Shown here one piece after another: positions 42,832-51,611 of a stretch of 64,000 bases of DNA. Position numbers and translations under genes: made by a program. The notes beneath the pieces were generated by a model. It was not told the origin of the DNA. It worked only from the letters and a program-made list of their open reading frames with translations, and did not search any database. The first letter of the stretch is position 1. Every line of letters begins with the position of its first letter. Source of the stretch: Siphonodentalium dalli (Eukaryota; Mollusca; Scaphopoda; Gadilida; Siphonodentaliidae); the NCBI GenBank assembly GCA_032622095.1, contig CP136068.1:117229509-117293508 (forward strand), given 5' to 3'.

Positions 42832-43482
42832 TTATACTTTTGAATATATGACAGGACCTCGGTCATTAGCTGTCAACCATTTATGGAAAATATCAGTTCT
42901 AATTCGCAAATAATTTTCTGTTCTAGGATGAAAATCTACTAAAATATATCCATGATTTATTGAAGTTGCATCTTCGTATGCTTGTTTCAAATGATTGGTT
43001 TGCATTTGATGAGCCAAAACTTTTATTTGATTTTTATCTCGAACGCTTTGAAATAAAACCATGTAGTGTGCATTCAAACTTATAGTTCTGCTACTTTTTG
43101 ATTTTTGGAACATGTTTTGAGTAATGTAAATTATTGAAGCATTTCGATGATGACCTTTTCTAGTAAACCAAAGCATTATTTTGTCTTCATCTTGTTCCCC
43201 CATCATGTCATCGAAAACAACAAGATGAGGAAATGATTTATCTGATACAATTTCCTCATCATCGTCTGGAATACCATCGATAAACTTAACGTTATCAATT
43301 TCTTTTATACGATTGTATGTGTCTTGCCATTCTTTGTAACACCAAACTATTTTCTTTGGTGGTGTTTGGAATAAATCGTGTTTAAATTCAATAACTTTTT
43401 TAACAAATTCTGTTTTACCTGATCCACTAGGTCCGCTGATAAAGAAATTACACGGATGTTGGAAAAGTAAAGATTCTTCCAT
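42832..43482 (-). CDS. ATP: Polinton packaging ATPase (FtsK/HerA-like)
   Basis: A 216-residue P-loop ATPase of the A32/FtsK-HerA group, expected to pump the genome into capsids. Walker A is GPSGSGKT at residues 17-24. Walker B is LVVFDDMM at about 87-94. A conserved ITQNMF sensor-like motif lies near 120-125, following HHRNASIIY. Length and motif spacing are normal for Polinton ATPases. It is in the middle of the minus-strand block. Intact. Confidence 0.95.
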   Translation of the reverse strand: MEESLLFQHPCNFFISGPSGSGKTEFVKKVIEFKHDLFQTPPKKIVWCYKEWQDTYNRIKEIDNVKFIDGIPDDDEEIVSDKSFPHLVVFDDMMGEQDEDKIMLWFTRKGHHRNASIIYITQNMFQKSKSSRTISLNAHYMVLFQSVRDKNQIKVLAHQMQTNHLKQAYEDATSINHGYILVDFHPRTENYLRIRTDIFHKWLTANDRGPVIYSKV

Positions 43483-43515
43483 GTTGTCACTTTGATGTCT
43501 AATCAGAGAGTGAAC

Positions 43516-44211
43516 TTAACGACGTGTGAATTTAGTTTTTAAACCGAAATCTCCAAAGCTGTAAATATTTCCATACATTTCAATAATCCAATTATTATAC
43601 TCTTCTATGCTTCTGTTTGTTCTGAAAATAAAAAAATCATCCCCTATAATGTTTTGAATTTTTGCATATGTTGACATTTTTTTTGTTAACAAATACCCAT
43701 CGATCCTAGGAACTGATTTAAAGGTTCCCCCAGCAAGAGGATAATGATCTTCATACTTTGTATAATGAATATAGTCATGTTCATCAAAAGTTTCTAAATC
43801 TAAATGGTGTTGATCACCACCAAATACCCAAAAATCAGATATTTTTTCAATGAGAAAAAATGTTTTGAATTTAATAAATGATTCAATATATTTTTGAGAG
43901 AAATGAGAAGATATTCTTGACTCAAGATAGGCCAATCTCTGTAAACATTCGCCGACATCACAGCATCGTAGTATTGCTTTCTTTTCTCTTTCAAACCAGA
44001 CTTCTTGTAATTCCTTCTTTATCTCTGGAATAAGCGTTGACTGTGCCACCAAATATCCATAAATCTTCTCAGCAATTTCTGGAGGTACTACTCCTGCCAA
44101 CATCTTGACATGAAATGACTCAACATCTCCATCCGTATGGGTATGTATGAATACCATTGACGAGTTTTCGTTTTGTGTACACCGATCTGAAAGTTTTGGT
44201 TTGACACTCAC
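43516..44211 (-). CDS. Polinton-associated hypothetical protein
   Basis: A 231-residue frame of unknown family between the polymerase and ATPase genes. Its first ~30 codons overlap the 3' end of the polymerase gene, so an internal Met (residue 19 at 44,157 or residue 37 at 44,103) may be the true start. Features include PPEIAEKIYGYLVAQ near residues 43-57, a helical middle with two Cys (ILRCCDVGECLQRL), and an aromatic-rich C-terminal third. No catalytic motif was recognised, so no function is assigned. Confidence 0.65.
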   Translation of the reverse strand: MSVKPKLSDRCTQNENSSMVFIHTHTDGDVESFHVKMLAGVVPPEIAEKIYGYLVAQSTLIPEIKKELQEVWFEREKKAILRCCDVGECLQRLAYLESRISSHFSQKYIESFIKFKTFFLIEKISDFWVFGGDQHHLDLETFDEHDYIHYTKYEDHYPLAGGTFKSVPRIDGYLLTKKMSTYAKIQNIIGDDFFIFRTNRSIEEYNNWIIEMYGNIYSFGDFGLKTKFTRR

Positions 44212-44912
44212 TAATCAATTGATGGTTCTTTTGTCTTTTAATTCTGGAAGGATACTCAACAACAGTTTTGAAATTTTCACGATCATTAACACATTGTACC
44301 ATTGTTTCAAAATTAACTTTTTGACTTGTGCTGTAATCAAGAGTGATACCTTTTACCTTACATTTGGTGTATCTTCTCCCATCTTTGATGTATTCATATC
44401 CGTAGTTCTTTGGCCCAAGTCCAACAAATTTGACAATCTTTGCATCTGGATGTTCGTCGCTCCATTTCCCCAATCTTCCTTCGATAGTTTTGATGTTCTT
44501 CTTTGATGGATCACTGACATACATACAGCTGTCTGTATCAAAATACAGCACTCTATCTCCAAGTTTTTCTAAAACTTTATACAATTGTAATCTTGCATAC
44601 GCTGTAACAAAAGAAGCAACAACAACATTTGCTGAATGATGAGGTTCAATATTATCTAAGATGTCAACATAATTTACCAGAATGAATTTGTCACCATCAA
44701 GAAGTGTAACATTTTGAACAATTATATTGTTACTAGTAAGCAATTCAAAATAACGTGATGGTTTATCCACATACTCTGTTTTTGACATAAGATTTCTTTG
44801 TGCATTCTTACCCCATATACAATTAATCATAATTTTAGATATTTGACGTTTTCCTGGATTCTTCTCGATGTTCTCCAATTTTATACCCTCAGCTGCATAA
44901 TAATCCTGTACA
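44120..44912 (-). CDS. POLB: DNA polymerase B, C-terminal part (after a frameshift)
   Basis: Continuation of the Polinton polymerase in a different frame, ending at 44,120. It holds motif B (KIMINCIWGKNAQR, near 44,790-44,850) and the catalytic motif C YFDTDSCMYV (near 44,530-44,560), and a thumb region ending HTYPYGWRC. Its sense frame is open upstream past the Met at 44,878 and takes over from the N-terminal piece around 44,905-44,912. A one-base loss there, or an assembly error, separates palm motif A from motifs B and C, so the gene as written cannot give a full polymerase. Its last ~90 bp overlap the next gene. Confidence 0.9.
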
Positions 44913-47778
44913 AACTTTGTTTCTGTTCTTCTGTCTCAACACCAAATGGATAACCACTACATTCCTGTTTGATCTTTAGATGTTTATCGATATAGGATTT
45001 GTATATTTCATCTGTCCAATCTGTCCAATGCCAAATTTGGTACACATCAAGTATTTTGTAGCCAACATCCATTGCTTTGAATAATTCTGGCGTGGTCCAC
45101 ACTCCGGTTATAGCTCGATCTTCTTCTGAATGGTTACATGCCTCGTTCTCATTGATGGCACAAGTGTTGCACAGAGTAAAAACCATTTTCTTGTTACAAT
45201 GAATCGGTAGAACTGGAATATACAATTTCGATGGTGGTAAAATTGTACATTTAATAAGTCCCGCATAGTCTCTAATGTGTTCTTGATCGATCTGCTCTTG
45301 GCTCAAAATTTCTGGATGTCCAACAGGGTAGAATTTATATTTGTTGCAAAATGGATACAACGAACACACATCGATGAACTTGATTTCTTTTGTGGAATCT
45401 TGATCAATTTCCTCGTACAATTTGATGGCATTTGTACGTCCACCAAACAACGCTTCTCTTGGCAAAATAGGGTCTCGATGTTTGTAGAAAGATTCCATTT
45501 GTTGTTTGAATTTCACATCCGATTTCATTCTTTCGTCGATCTGATGCTCCCAAATTGATTCAACTCTGTAACCAAGACTTTCCAGTTCATCTTTCTTCTG
45601 TTGAGTTCTTGTATATAATTCTTCCATGGTGAGCATCGTATAGGGATTCTTGTATTGTCTGTTGTTGTAACATTTTGGACATCCATGAAACAGACATCCA
45701 TTCATCTCAAAAACTGTTCTTGTGGCTTCCTCATATCCATCGACGTAGTGTCCACCAATCTTGATTTCTCCTCCATTCAAAGCATGCTTGATTGTTATCA
45801 TACGTGACAATGATATATGTTGAAGCCAACGTATCGCTTTCATGGAATAGTTTTTAGCACATGGGTATCCACCATCTGGAATGATTCCAATTGTTTTCTC
45901 TGGCATTGAATTCTTCCTCCATGCCAAATTGCAAACTTGTGCCAATGTTATTGACTCAATGAACGGGTCAATCTGTTCTGTTTCCAATATGTATTTCCTG
46001 AATTTTCCACATCCACGGCGAAGAATATCCACGTCTGATTTGCAGTACTTCTCTATCTCTTCTTGGAAGTTGAATATCGCATAATTTTCTATTTTCTCAT
46101 TGTACCATTCAAAGAATTTCTCTCGATTTTCCACGCTCATCATATCTGGTTTGTAGTAATCACAAGCCAAGTAAGGTCCAATGTAATTTTGAAACTTTGG
46201 TGAATTCGCCCAATGTGGAAAGTGTCCTTTTGCCATCTCATTCAGCTGAAAAGTTTGTGGAAATTTTGAAAGCGGCATCATCAGAAAACTCAGAGAATCA
46301 ATAACTTTCACGCTGTTGCATTTTAAACTGAGAATTTTGTTTCCATTCATGATCAGTTCTGGTTTATGAATTCCACTTTGTATGAGTGCTTGAAGTAGAA
46401 ACTGTGCATCGTATCCCTGAGCATTATGTGCTATTGCAACACATCCTTTGTGATCTTGATGGAATAACCAGTTTGTGAAGTCTGTTAAAACGTTGTCACC
46501 CTTGAATACAAATTCTCTGGAATCCGGTCCGCATGTTTCACATTTTTCTTCGATTGGTTTGCACATGCAATCTCCACAAGCGGTATGTGCAACACAGAAG
46601 TTTGGAATATGAACACCTGTGTCTTGTCTGCATTCAAAGTCAAAGAATACATATGGAATCTTTGCAGGTTTCTTTTCCGGTGATTCATATTTTGGAATGT
46701 AGCACCTGTGATCTGCTTCAACGATTTCTTTGCAATGTTTGCATTTCTTCAACCCCGCACATATATGTCTGTTTGATTTATTGATGAGAAATTCTTCATC
46801 ACAAATGTTGCATAGTTGAACCAAATCACATATTTTTCTTTTCTGTTTTCCTTCCGTCTTCAAATGGTTGTCGAAACAAGATTTACTTCTGAATGATCGT
46901 CGACACGTTCTACACTTCACCAAATTTGTGAAATTACACTGTGTCAATGACCAGCATGCACAAACAAATCTGCATCGATGATCGCCACGACTTTTGAATC
47001 CAATGTCACAGAATTCGCAGTAGTAGCTGGTGCCTAGAAATCCTTTGATTGATGTTATGGTGTCGAAGTGATTGTTGTTGTAGTAGATGTGTACACATTT
47101 GCTCTCCGAACACATTTCTGCAGGTTCAAATAGAAATCCAGCGCCAGCAAATTCATTGTGAATTTTCACAACATATTCTGGATACAATATTTCTTGAATC
47201 TTGTGGAACTCATTGATACTGCAAACTGTATCGTGTGGAATACCAGCACGGTTGAGTAGATTTTTTGCTGCATCTGTTTGTGCTGTGTATATTGATTGTC
47301 TTATTCTTTTCCATTTCTTTGACCAGCACGCAGATCCATCACTATCTGCCTTACACATTCCGACGACAATAGATCTTGCCATACACATAACATCATCAGC
47401 ATTTTCAATCCGGACAATACTTCTTTTCACTTTTGTAAGCTTGTTCTTGTCTGCAAATGGTCCATAATGTAGTGAGTGTCGTGTACCACCTTCCGGAATA
47501 TCTGTAACGAAGATTTCGAAATTGAGTGCACCGTCATGAATTGTAAAGTCTGCATTTGATTGAACCACATTTTGAATATTATCCATGAGTGTCTCACCAT
47601 TCAATTCACTGGCTTTTGTGAATGGAATGAAAATGTTCATATCAAGTCCTGGATGATTTATCGTAACTCTGATTCTTGTCTTCTCATTTGCTGAACATTT
47701 CTGTTTCAATTCTTCTGTCAACTTCTCAAATATCTCTGGAATGTTTTCGATTGGATCTGTAAATTTCTCGAATTTCAC
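44881..47778 (-). CDS. POLB: DNA polymerase B, N-terminal and exonuclease part
   Basis: A 965-residue piece of the protein-primed family B polymerase that replicates Polintons. In order: N-terminal region; a Cys/His-rich zinc-finger cluster (about residues 250-365); exonuclease motif I FFDFECR (about 379); exonuclease II HNAQGYDAQF (about 456); exonuclease III YCKSDVDILRRG (about 582); then polymerase motif A DVCSLYPF (about 806). The frame then runs off at 44,881 just after the segment where related proteins continue into motif B; the next frame carries that continuation. With the C-terminal part the gene would be about 1,215 codons, a normal Polinton length. Confidence 0.93.
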   Translation of the reverse strand: MKFEKFTDPIENIPEIFEKLTEELKQKCSANEKTRIRVTINHPGLDMNIFIPFTKASELNGETLMDNIQNVVQSNADFTIHDGALNFEIFVTDIPEGGTRHSLHYGPFADKNKLTKVKRSIVRIENADDVMCMARSIVVGMCKADSDGSACWSKKWKRIRQSIYTAQTDAAKNLLNRAGIPHDTVCSINEFHKIQEILYPEYVVKIHNEFAGAGFLFEPAEMCSESKCVHIYYNNNHFDTITSIKGFLGTSYYCEFCDIGFKSRGDHRCRFVCACWSLTQCNFTNLVKCRTCRRSFRSKSCFDNHLKTEGKQKRKICDLVQLCNICDEEFLINKSNRHICAGLKKCKHCKEIVEADHRCYIPKYESPEKKPAKIPYVFFDFECRQDTGVHIPNFCVAHTACGDCMCKPIEEKCETCGPDSREFVFKGDNVLTDFTNWLFHQDHKGCVAIAHNAQGYDAQFLLQALIQSGIHKPELIMNGNKILSLKCNSVKVIDSLSFLMMPLSKFPQTFQLNEMAKGHFPHWANSPKFQNYIGPYLACDYYKPDMMSVENREKFFEWYNEKIENYAIFNFQEEIEKYCKSDVDILRRGCGKFRKYILETEQIDPFIESITLAQVCNLAWRKNSMPEKTIGIIPDGGYPCAKNYSMKAIRWLQHISLSRMITIKHALNGGEIKIGGHYVDGYEEATRTVFEMNGCLFHGCPKCYNNRQYKNPYTMLTMEELYTRTQQKKDELESLGYRVESIWEHQIDERMKSDVKFKQQMESFYKHRDPILPREALFGGRTNAIKLYEEIDQDSTKEIKFIDVCSLYPFCNKYKFYPVGHPEILSQEQIDQEHIRDYAGLIKCTILPPSKLYIPVLPIHCNKKMVFTLCNTCAINENEACNHSEEDRAITGVWTTPELFKAMDVGYKILDVYQIWHWTDWTDEIYKSYIDKHLKIKQECSGYPFGVETEEQKQSLYRIIMQLRV

Positions 47779-47787
47779 ACCAAATTG

Positions 47788-48192
47788 TCATGATGCTGAT
47801 TTAAATTTTCTGGAAAATTTCTCCGAGTTCAGCTCCAATTTGAAATATTTTGTTGGATTGAACACAACACGCTCTCTAGCCAGACTTCTCTTTCTCTTCC
47901 CACCAATTTCTCTATTCTGTCTTCGACCGCGTCCAATCTGACCATCACTAGAACTTTCTTCACTTTCGCCTCCATCAGTTTCCATATCGCTCTCTTCACT
48001 TTCTGCCTCATCAGTTTCCATATCGCTCTCTTCACTTTCTGCCTCATCAGTTTCCATATCGCTCTCTTCACTTTCTGCCTCATCAGTTTCCATTTCGCTC
48101 TCTTCAATAACTGCAGGCCTTGGTCTTTTTCTAACAATATCTTCTTCGCTGGCGGAGTCGTCTGAAACAGGTCTTTTGATTCTCTTAAACAT
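47788..48192 (-). CDS. Acidic repeat protein upstream of POLB
   Basis: A 134-residue protein. The first 32 residues (MFKRIKRPVSDDSASEEDIV, then basic RKRPRP) are nearly identical to those of the divergent gene at 48,412. Residues about 33-80 are four tandem 12-residue acidic repeats (ESDMETDEAESE; DNA period 36 bp, about 47,965-48,100). The C-terminus is basic (GRGRRQ, GGKRKRS). It starts 93 bp from a TATAAAAG box (48,284-48,291, minus) and ends 9 bp before the polymerase start. Function unknown; a charged nuclear protein or scaffold is possible. Confidence 0.7.
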   Translation of the reverse strand: MFKRIKRPVSDDSASEEDIVRKRPRPAVIEESEMETDEAESEESDMETDEAESEESDMETDEAESEESDMETDGGESEESSSDGQIGRGRRQNREIGGKRKRSLARERVVFNPTKYFKLELNSEKFSRKFKSAS

Positions 48193-48508
48193 TTTTGTCT
48201 TGAGTTTTTGTCAGCAAAAAATATTGCGACTGGCTTCTTCGGAGTTGAAGTGTAAAGTGTATAATTACACAATTTTACACTTGCTTTTATAGCATTTTTC
48301 ATCGTGACTGCTATAAAAGCAGGTGTTAAAATTGTGTAATTATACACTTTACACTTCAACTCCGAAGAAGCCAGTCGCAATATTTTTTGCTGACAAAAAC
48401 TCAAGACAAAAATGTTTAAGAGAATCAAAAGACCTGTTTCAGACAACTCCGCCAGCGAAGAAGATATTGTTAGAAAAAGACCAAGGCCTGCAGTTATTGA
48501 AGAGAGCT
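48097..48508. promoter_or_regulatory. Palindromic bidirectional promoter with duplicated 5' coding ends
   Basis: Arms 48,097-48,293 and 48,310-48,508 are near-identical complements with a 16 bp spacer. Each arm contains TATAAAAG (minus at 48,284-48,291, plus at 48,312-48,319), a ~90 bp leader and the first 32 codons of the gene it drives. So the two divergent genes share promoter, leader and N-terminus. The arms could also form a very long hairpin. Confidence 0.85.
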
Positions 48509-48987
48509 ATATTGAGCTGCATAAAGAAGAATCTACACTACTACAGACTAGAAAAATTCAAGATAATCTTGTCGAATTGAGACAGATCTCTACTGATTTG
48601 TTTAAATTTTGTAACAAAATGCAATGGCAAGAGAAAAAAGAGAAAAACAAAGCTGATAAAAATTGGAAACCACCATATGGTTACTGTTACAAATGCGGAC
48701 AAGACTCCCATTGGTCCTTCCAATGTAAAACAGATTTCGACGACAAAAAAAATGTGAAAACTATACAAAAAAGTCTACAAGCAGTAACAATACAAGAACA
48801 AAATGCAGTTATCAAAACTGAAGAGATGTCTACAACATCAGATGTTTTCAAACAACCCCGACCTGTTGATCCTACGAATGATTCACAGAACAAATCTGAA
48901 GATAAGCATCCAGATTTTGAAAATTCCAAGAAAACTTCCAAGAAAAAGAAGCTGAGACAATTCTACATTCCAAAAACAGATAAATGA
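48412..48987 (+). CDS. CCHC zinc-knuckle protein of the Polinton
   Basis: A 191-residue plus-strand protein. The first 32 residues duplicate those of the divergent acidic protein. A retroviral-type zinc knuckle CYKCGQDSHWSFQC lies at residues 92-105 (Cys92, Cys95, His100, Cys105), suggesting nucleic-acid binding. The C-terminal half is polar and ends Lys-rich (KKTSKKKKLRQFYIPK). A TATA box lies at 48,312-48,319 and a polyadenylation signal AATAAA at 49,019-49,024. CCHC knuckles of this type occur in gag and in cellular RNA-binding proteins; the exact role here is unknown. Confidence 0.75.
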   Translation: MFKRIKRPVSDNSASEEDIVRKRPRPAVIEESYIELHKEESTLLQTRKIQDNLVELRQISTDLFKFCNKMQWQEKKEKNKADKNWKPPYGYCYKCGQDSHWSFQCKTDFDDKKNVKTIQKSLQAVTIQEQNAVIKTEEMSTTSDVFKQPRPVDPTNDSQNKSEDKHPDFENSKKTSKKKKLRQFYIPKTDK

Positions 48988-49098
48988 ATCGATACAAACA
49001 TTTGAAAATTATATTGTGAATAAATTATGAATTGAACAATCGTGTTTTGTTTTGTTTTTTTCAGCTATGAAAGAGTAACCTTTTTGGGGAATGTGGGT

Positions 49099-49114
49099 GG
49101 CCCTGAAAAGGGCC
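49099..49114 (-). terminator. Histone-type 3' stem-loop (minus strand)
   Basis: On the minus strand it reads GGCCCTTTTCAGGGCC, preceded by AAAAAC and followed by ACCCAC: the six-base-pair stem, UUUC loop and ACC-type flank of animal replication-dependent histone mRNAs. It lies 19 bp past the probable stop at 49,133. Confidence 0.75.
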
Positions 49115-49132
49115 GTTTTTCTTTTCCAGAAT

Positions 49133-49388
49133 TCATAAAAATTCTGCCAAATCAGGATATATCCCGTTGGGATTAATTGTCACAGACCAAGTAGGGTTTG
49201 ATCTGTGCGCCGCAGCAGCCTGAGCGAAGCTGTCAATTGCTGCATTGCACAGATCTTTCTTCGAGATCTGTGACAAGATCTCCACGAGATCAAGATTGCT
49301 TGGTTCTTGATCACATACTTCAGCCGATGGTCGTCGTCGAATCTCTCTTCCTCCATAGCTTCTTGAAAAATTTCTTTAGAGACGGCAT
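49133..49388 (-). pseudogene. Small Polinton right-end gene, apparently frameshifted
   Basis: Probable start ATG at 49,388, giving a basic amphipathic N-terminus (MPSLKKFFKKLWRKRDS). That frame soon stops. A second frame, shifted +1 near the CGACGACGACC repeat (about 49,320-49,345), is open to a stop at 49,133-49,135. It reads protein-like (SNLDLVEILSQISKKDLCNA near the middle) and ends just before the histone-type stem-loop. A third frame (49,180-49,431) starting at ATGTATAAAAAT is longer on paper, but its first codons are the TATA box of the promoter. Either one frameshift broke the gene or the assembly slipped. Function unknown. Confidence 0.5.
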
Positions 49389-49413
49389 AATGAATGAAGT
49401 TCACTGAAAAAGT

Positions 49414-49968
49414 GAAAATATTTTTATACATTTGACACGGGCGGTAGAGAAATCACATGTCGCATTGACGTTAAAATTGACAAATGTTTCCTGGCGTTGT
49501 GTTTTTTCAGAGACGGATCAGCATTCATATTTTTCTTGATCATTATTGCATAGCGATCAAACAAATGTTTTTTATTTCGTTAGATCATTATCTATTATTT
49601 GGTACACATGATTGATATATTTGTTACCTCGTTAGGAAAATATGGAATGTTTTTCTAGTTTTGTTTTTGGAGATGTACATATTTTATACATAAAACTGAA
49701 CACAAGAAAACATACTGAACATTTTTCTTCATCATTACAATCGATAACTTTACTTGGTCATCGTTTATGAACGAAGATGAATTCATATGTTAAAACATCT
49801 TAATTAATTGCATATACTATCATGAATTTAATCTATAACATATCGAAATAGTGAAAACTACAGATAATGCACTGTAAAGAAACACAACGTCAGGAAGCAT
49901 TTGTCATTTTTAACGTCAATGCGACATGTGCTTTCTCTACCGCCCGCGCAATCGTAATATATGTTCAA
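49414..49968. promoter_or_regulatory. Bidirectional promoter repeat, copy 1 (555 bp)
   Basis: Nearly identical to 51,025-51,579. Its ends are themselves inverted repeats: arms 49,439-49,507 and 49,879-49,945 share GGGCGGTAGAGAAA and CATGTCGCATTGACGTTAAA. A minus-strand TATAAAAATA box lies at 49,419-49,428 and a plus-strand AATATATG at about 49,956-49,963. It separates divergent genes (49,133-49,388 minus and 50,005-50,193 plus). Confidence 0.8.
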
Positions 49969-50004
49969 ACACGGCCGTGAACAATTTTTATTCTGCATTC
50001 AAAG

Positions 50005-50193
50005 ATGTCCGAAACCCCCGAACCGTTGATGTCTATACTAAGAGGAACGATAGGGCTAACACCCCAGATAATGCGGGGCGAACACGCAAAAGAAGTAACC
50101 GCCAGTGCAAAACTGGTTATGCAAATATGCAAAAAACAACAGCGTTGGAACAAAAGCAAAAGTCTCAAAAGAAAATCGTGGCGTGAACTTTGA
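50005..50193 (+). CDS. Small basic Polinton right-end protein
   Basis: A 62-residue protein starting MSETPEPLMSIL at 50,005. This start is preferred to the overlapping longer frame from 49,926 because it is preceded by the same TTCAAAG context as the plus-strand gene at 51,612 and sits at the right distance from the promoter repeat. The C-terminus is Lys/Arg-rich (KSKSLKRKSWREL). It is followed after 13 bp by two consecutive histone-type stem-loops. No family recognised. Confidence 0.55.
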   Translation: MSETPEPLMSILRGTIGLTPQIMRGEHAKEVTASAKLVMQICKKQQRWNKSKSLKRKSWREL

Positions 50194-50206
50194 TGCCATA
50201 CAAAAC

Positions 50207-50250
50207 GGCCCTTTTCAGGGCCAAAAACAAAAACGGTCCTTTTCAGGACC
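50207..50250 (+). terminator. Two tandem histone-type 3' stem-loops
   Basis: GGCCCTTTTCAGGGCC at 50,207-50,222 and GGTCCTTTTCAGGACC at 50,235-50,250, each preceded by AAAAC or AAAAAC. The second keeps the stem by a paired change (C to T matched by G to A), supporting selection on the structure. A purine-rich CAAAAAGAAAAACT about 15 nt downstream resembles the histone downstream element bound by U7 snRNA. Confidence 0.78.
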
Positions 50251-50461
50251 AACCAATTTTTTCAAAAAGAAAAACTTTTAGCATTGCTTAATAACTAATA
50301 ATGTTCTTTGTACCCTATGTTTTGTTTTGAAAAAATCACGCCACGAATAATTTAAAACAAAATATACTTGCAAATATTTGTTGTTGAATAAAATATAAAT
50401 TGAACAATCGTGTTTTTGATTTTTTCAGCAATGAAAGAGTAACCTTTTGGGAAATGTGTGT

Positions 50462-50477
50462 GGCCCTGAAAAGGGCC
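50462..50477 (-). terminator. Histone-type 3' stem-loop (minus strand)
   Basis: Minus strand reads GGCCCTTTTCAGGGCC, preceded by TTAAAAC and followed by ACACAC. It lies 23 bp past the stop of the gene at 50,500-50,988. The surrounding ~95 bp (50,383-50,477) repeats 49,013-49,114, including an AATAAA on the plus strand. Confidence 0.75.
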
Positions 50478-50499
50478 GTTTTAAAATTATCATCTGACT

Positions 50500-50988
50500 T
50501 TAACATCGTTTTGTGTTTTTCTTATATCTTGACATATCTTTCCCATGAGAACCAATAGCTTTTGCGAATTCATCACTTTTCTCTGTATCTTTAGATTCTT
50601 TACAAGGAAGACGAAATCTGACTTTTGTCTCAGTAGAAGGCTTCATGATACTTTTAGGTTCTTTTTCTTTCGCCGATAATATTTTTTCTTTTTTGATCTG
50701 TTTCTGTTCTTTCGATCTCTGAACATCATGAACCCTGATTGGTATATCTATCTCTTCTGCAACGAAACGAAGATTCACTTTTACTTCTTGATGCGTTACT
50801 TGTGTTTTCACGTCAATATCCCTGCGAAGACATCTCAGTTCATCTAAAATCGCTTTTAAAATGAGTGTATCTCCACCTATAGTCATTGTCGTATTAGCTT
50901 GGCCTGTTGACTGTGGTGCCGCATATGTATTCTGTACAACAGGATTACTGTATATCTCACTCTGAAGAAATTCTGTTAACGGATCCAT
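50500..50988 (-). CDS. Polinton right-end protein, Lys-rich
   Basis: A 162-residue protein starting MDPLTEFLQSEIYSNP at 50,988, after CAAAG as in the two plus-strand right-end genes. A longer version from 51,042 begins in the TATA box (ATGTATAAAAAT) and is unlikely. Middle residues (LILKAILDELRCLRRDIDVKT) look helical; the C-terminal half is rich in Lys/Glu/Ser. No family recognised. It is driven by promoter copy 2 and ends in a histone-type stem-loop. Confidence 0.6.
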   Translation of the reverse strand: MDPLTEFLQSEIYSNPVVQNTYAAPQSTGQANTTMTIGGDTLILKAILDELRCLRRDIDVKTQVTHQEVKVNLRFVAEEIDIPIRVHDVQRSKEQKQIKKEKILSAKEKEPKSIMKPSTETKVRFRLPCKESKDTEKSDEFAKAIGSHGKDMSRYKKNTKRC

Positions 50989-51024
50989 CTTTGATAGCAA
51001 TGCAATGTAACGTTGATCAAATTC

Positions 51025-51579
51025 GAAAATATTTTTATACATTTGACACGGGCGTCAATGAAATCACATGTCGCATTGACGTTAAAATTGACAAATGTTT
51101 CCTGGCATTGTGTTTTTTCAGAGACGGATCAGCATTCATATTTTTCTTGATCATTATTGCATAGCGATCAAACAAATGTTTTTTATTTCGTTAGATCATT
51201 ATCTATTATTTGGTACACATGATTGATATATTTGTTACCTCGTTAGGAAAATATGGAATGTTTTTCTAGTTTTGTTTTTGGAGATGTACATATTTTATAC
51301 ATAAAACTGAACACAAGAAAACATACTGAACATTTTTCTTCATCATTACAATCGATAACTTTACTTGGTCATCGTTTATGAACGAAGATGAATTCATATG
51401 TTAAAACATCTTAATTAATTGCATATACTATCATGAATTTAATCTATAACATATCGAAATAGTGAAAACTACAGATAATGCACTGTAAAGAAACACAACG
51501 TCAGGAAGCATTTGTCATTTTTAACGTCAAAGTATTATGTGCTTTCTCTACCGCCCGCACAATCGTAATATATGTTCAA
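51025..51579. promoter_or_regulatory. Bidirectional promoter repeat, copy 2 (555 bp)
   Basis: Same length and almost the same sequence as 49,414-49,968. The terminal inverted arms have decayed slightly (GGCGTCAATG replaces GGCGGTAGAG; AAAGTATTATG replaces AATGCGACATG). TATAAAAATA on minus at about 51,030-51,039; AATATATG on plus near 51,567-51,574. It drives unrelated genes: 50,500-50,988 (minus) and 51,612-52,079 (plus). Confidence 0.8.
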
Positions 51580-51611
51580 GACGGATCTTCAGACTTATTC
51601 TACATTCAAAG

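Noticed and set aside
48323-48580. Frames covering the inverted promoter repeat (also 47,829-48,446)
   Set aside because: They share sequence only because of the inverted repeat and lie antisense or out of frame to the genes starting at 48,192 and 48,412.
49926-50186. 86-codon plus-strand frame starting MCFLYRP
   Set aside because: Its start lies inside the promoter repeat and is shared with the frame at 51,537 only because the promoter is duplicated; the start at 50,005 fits better.
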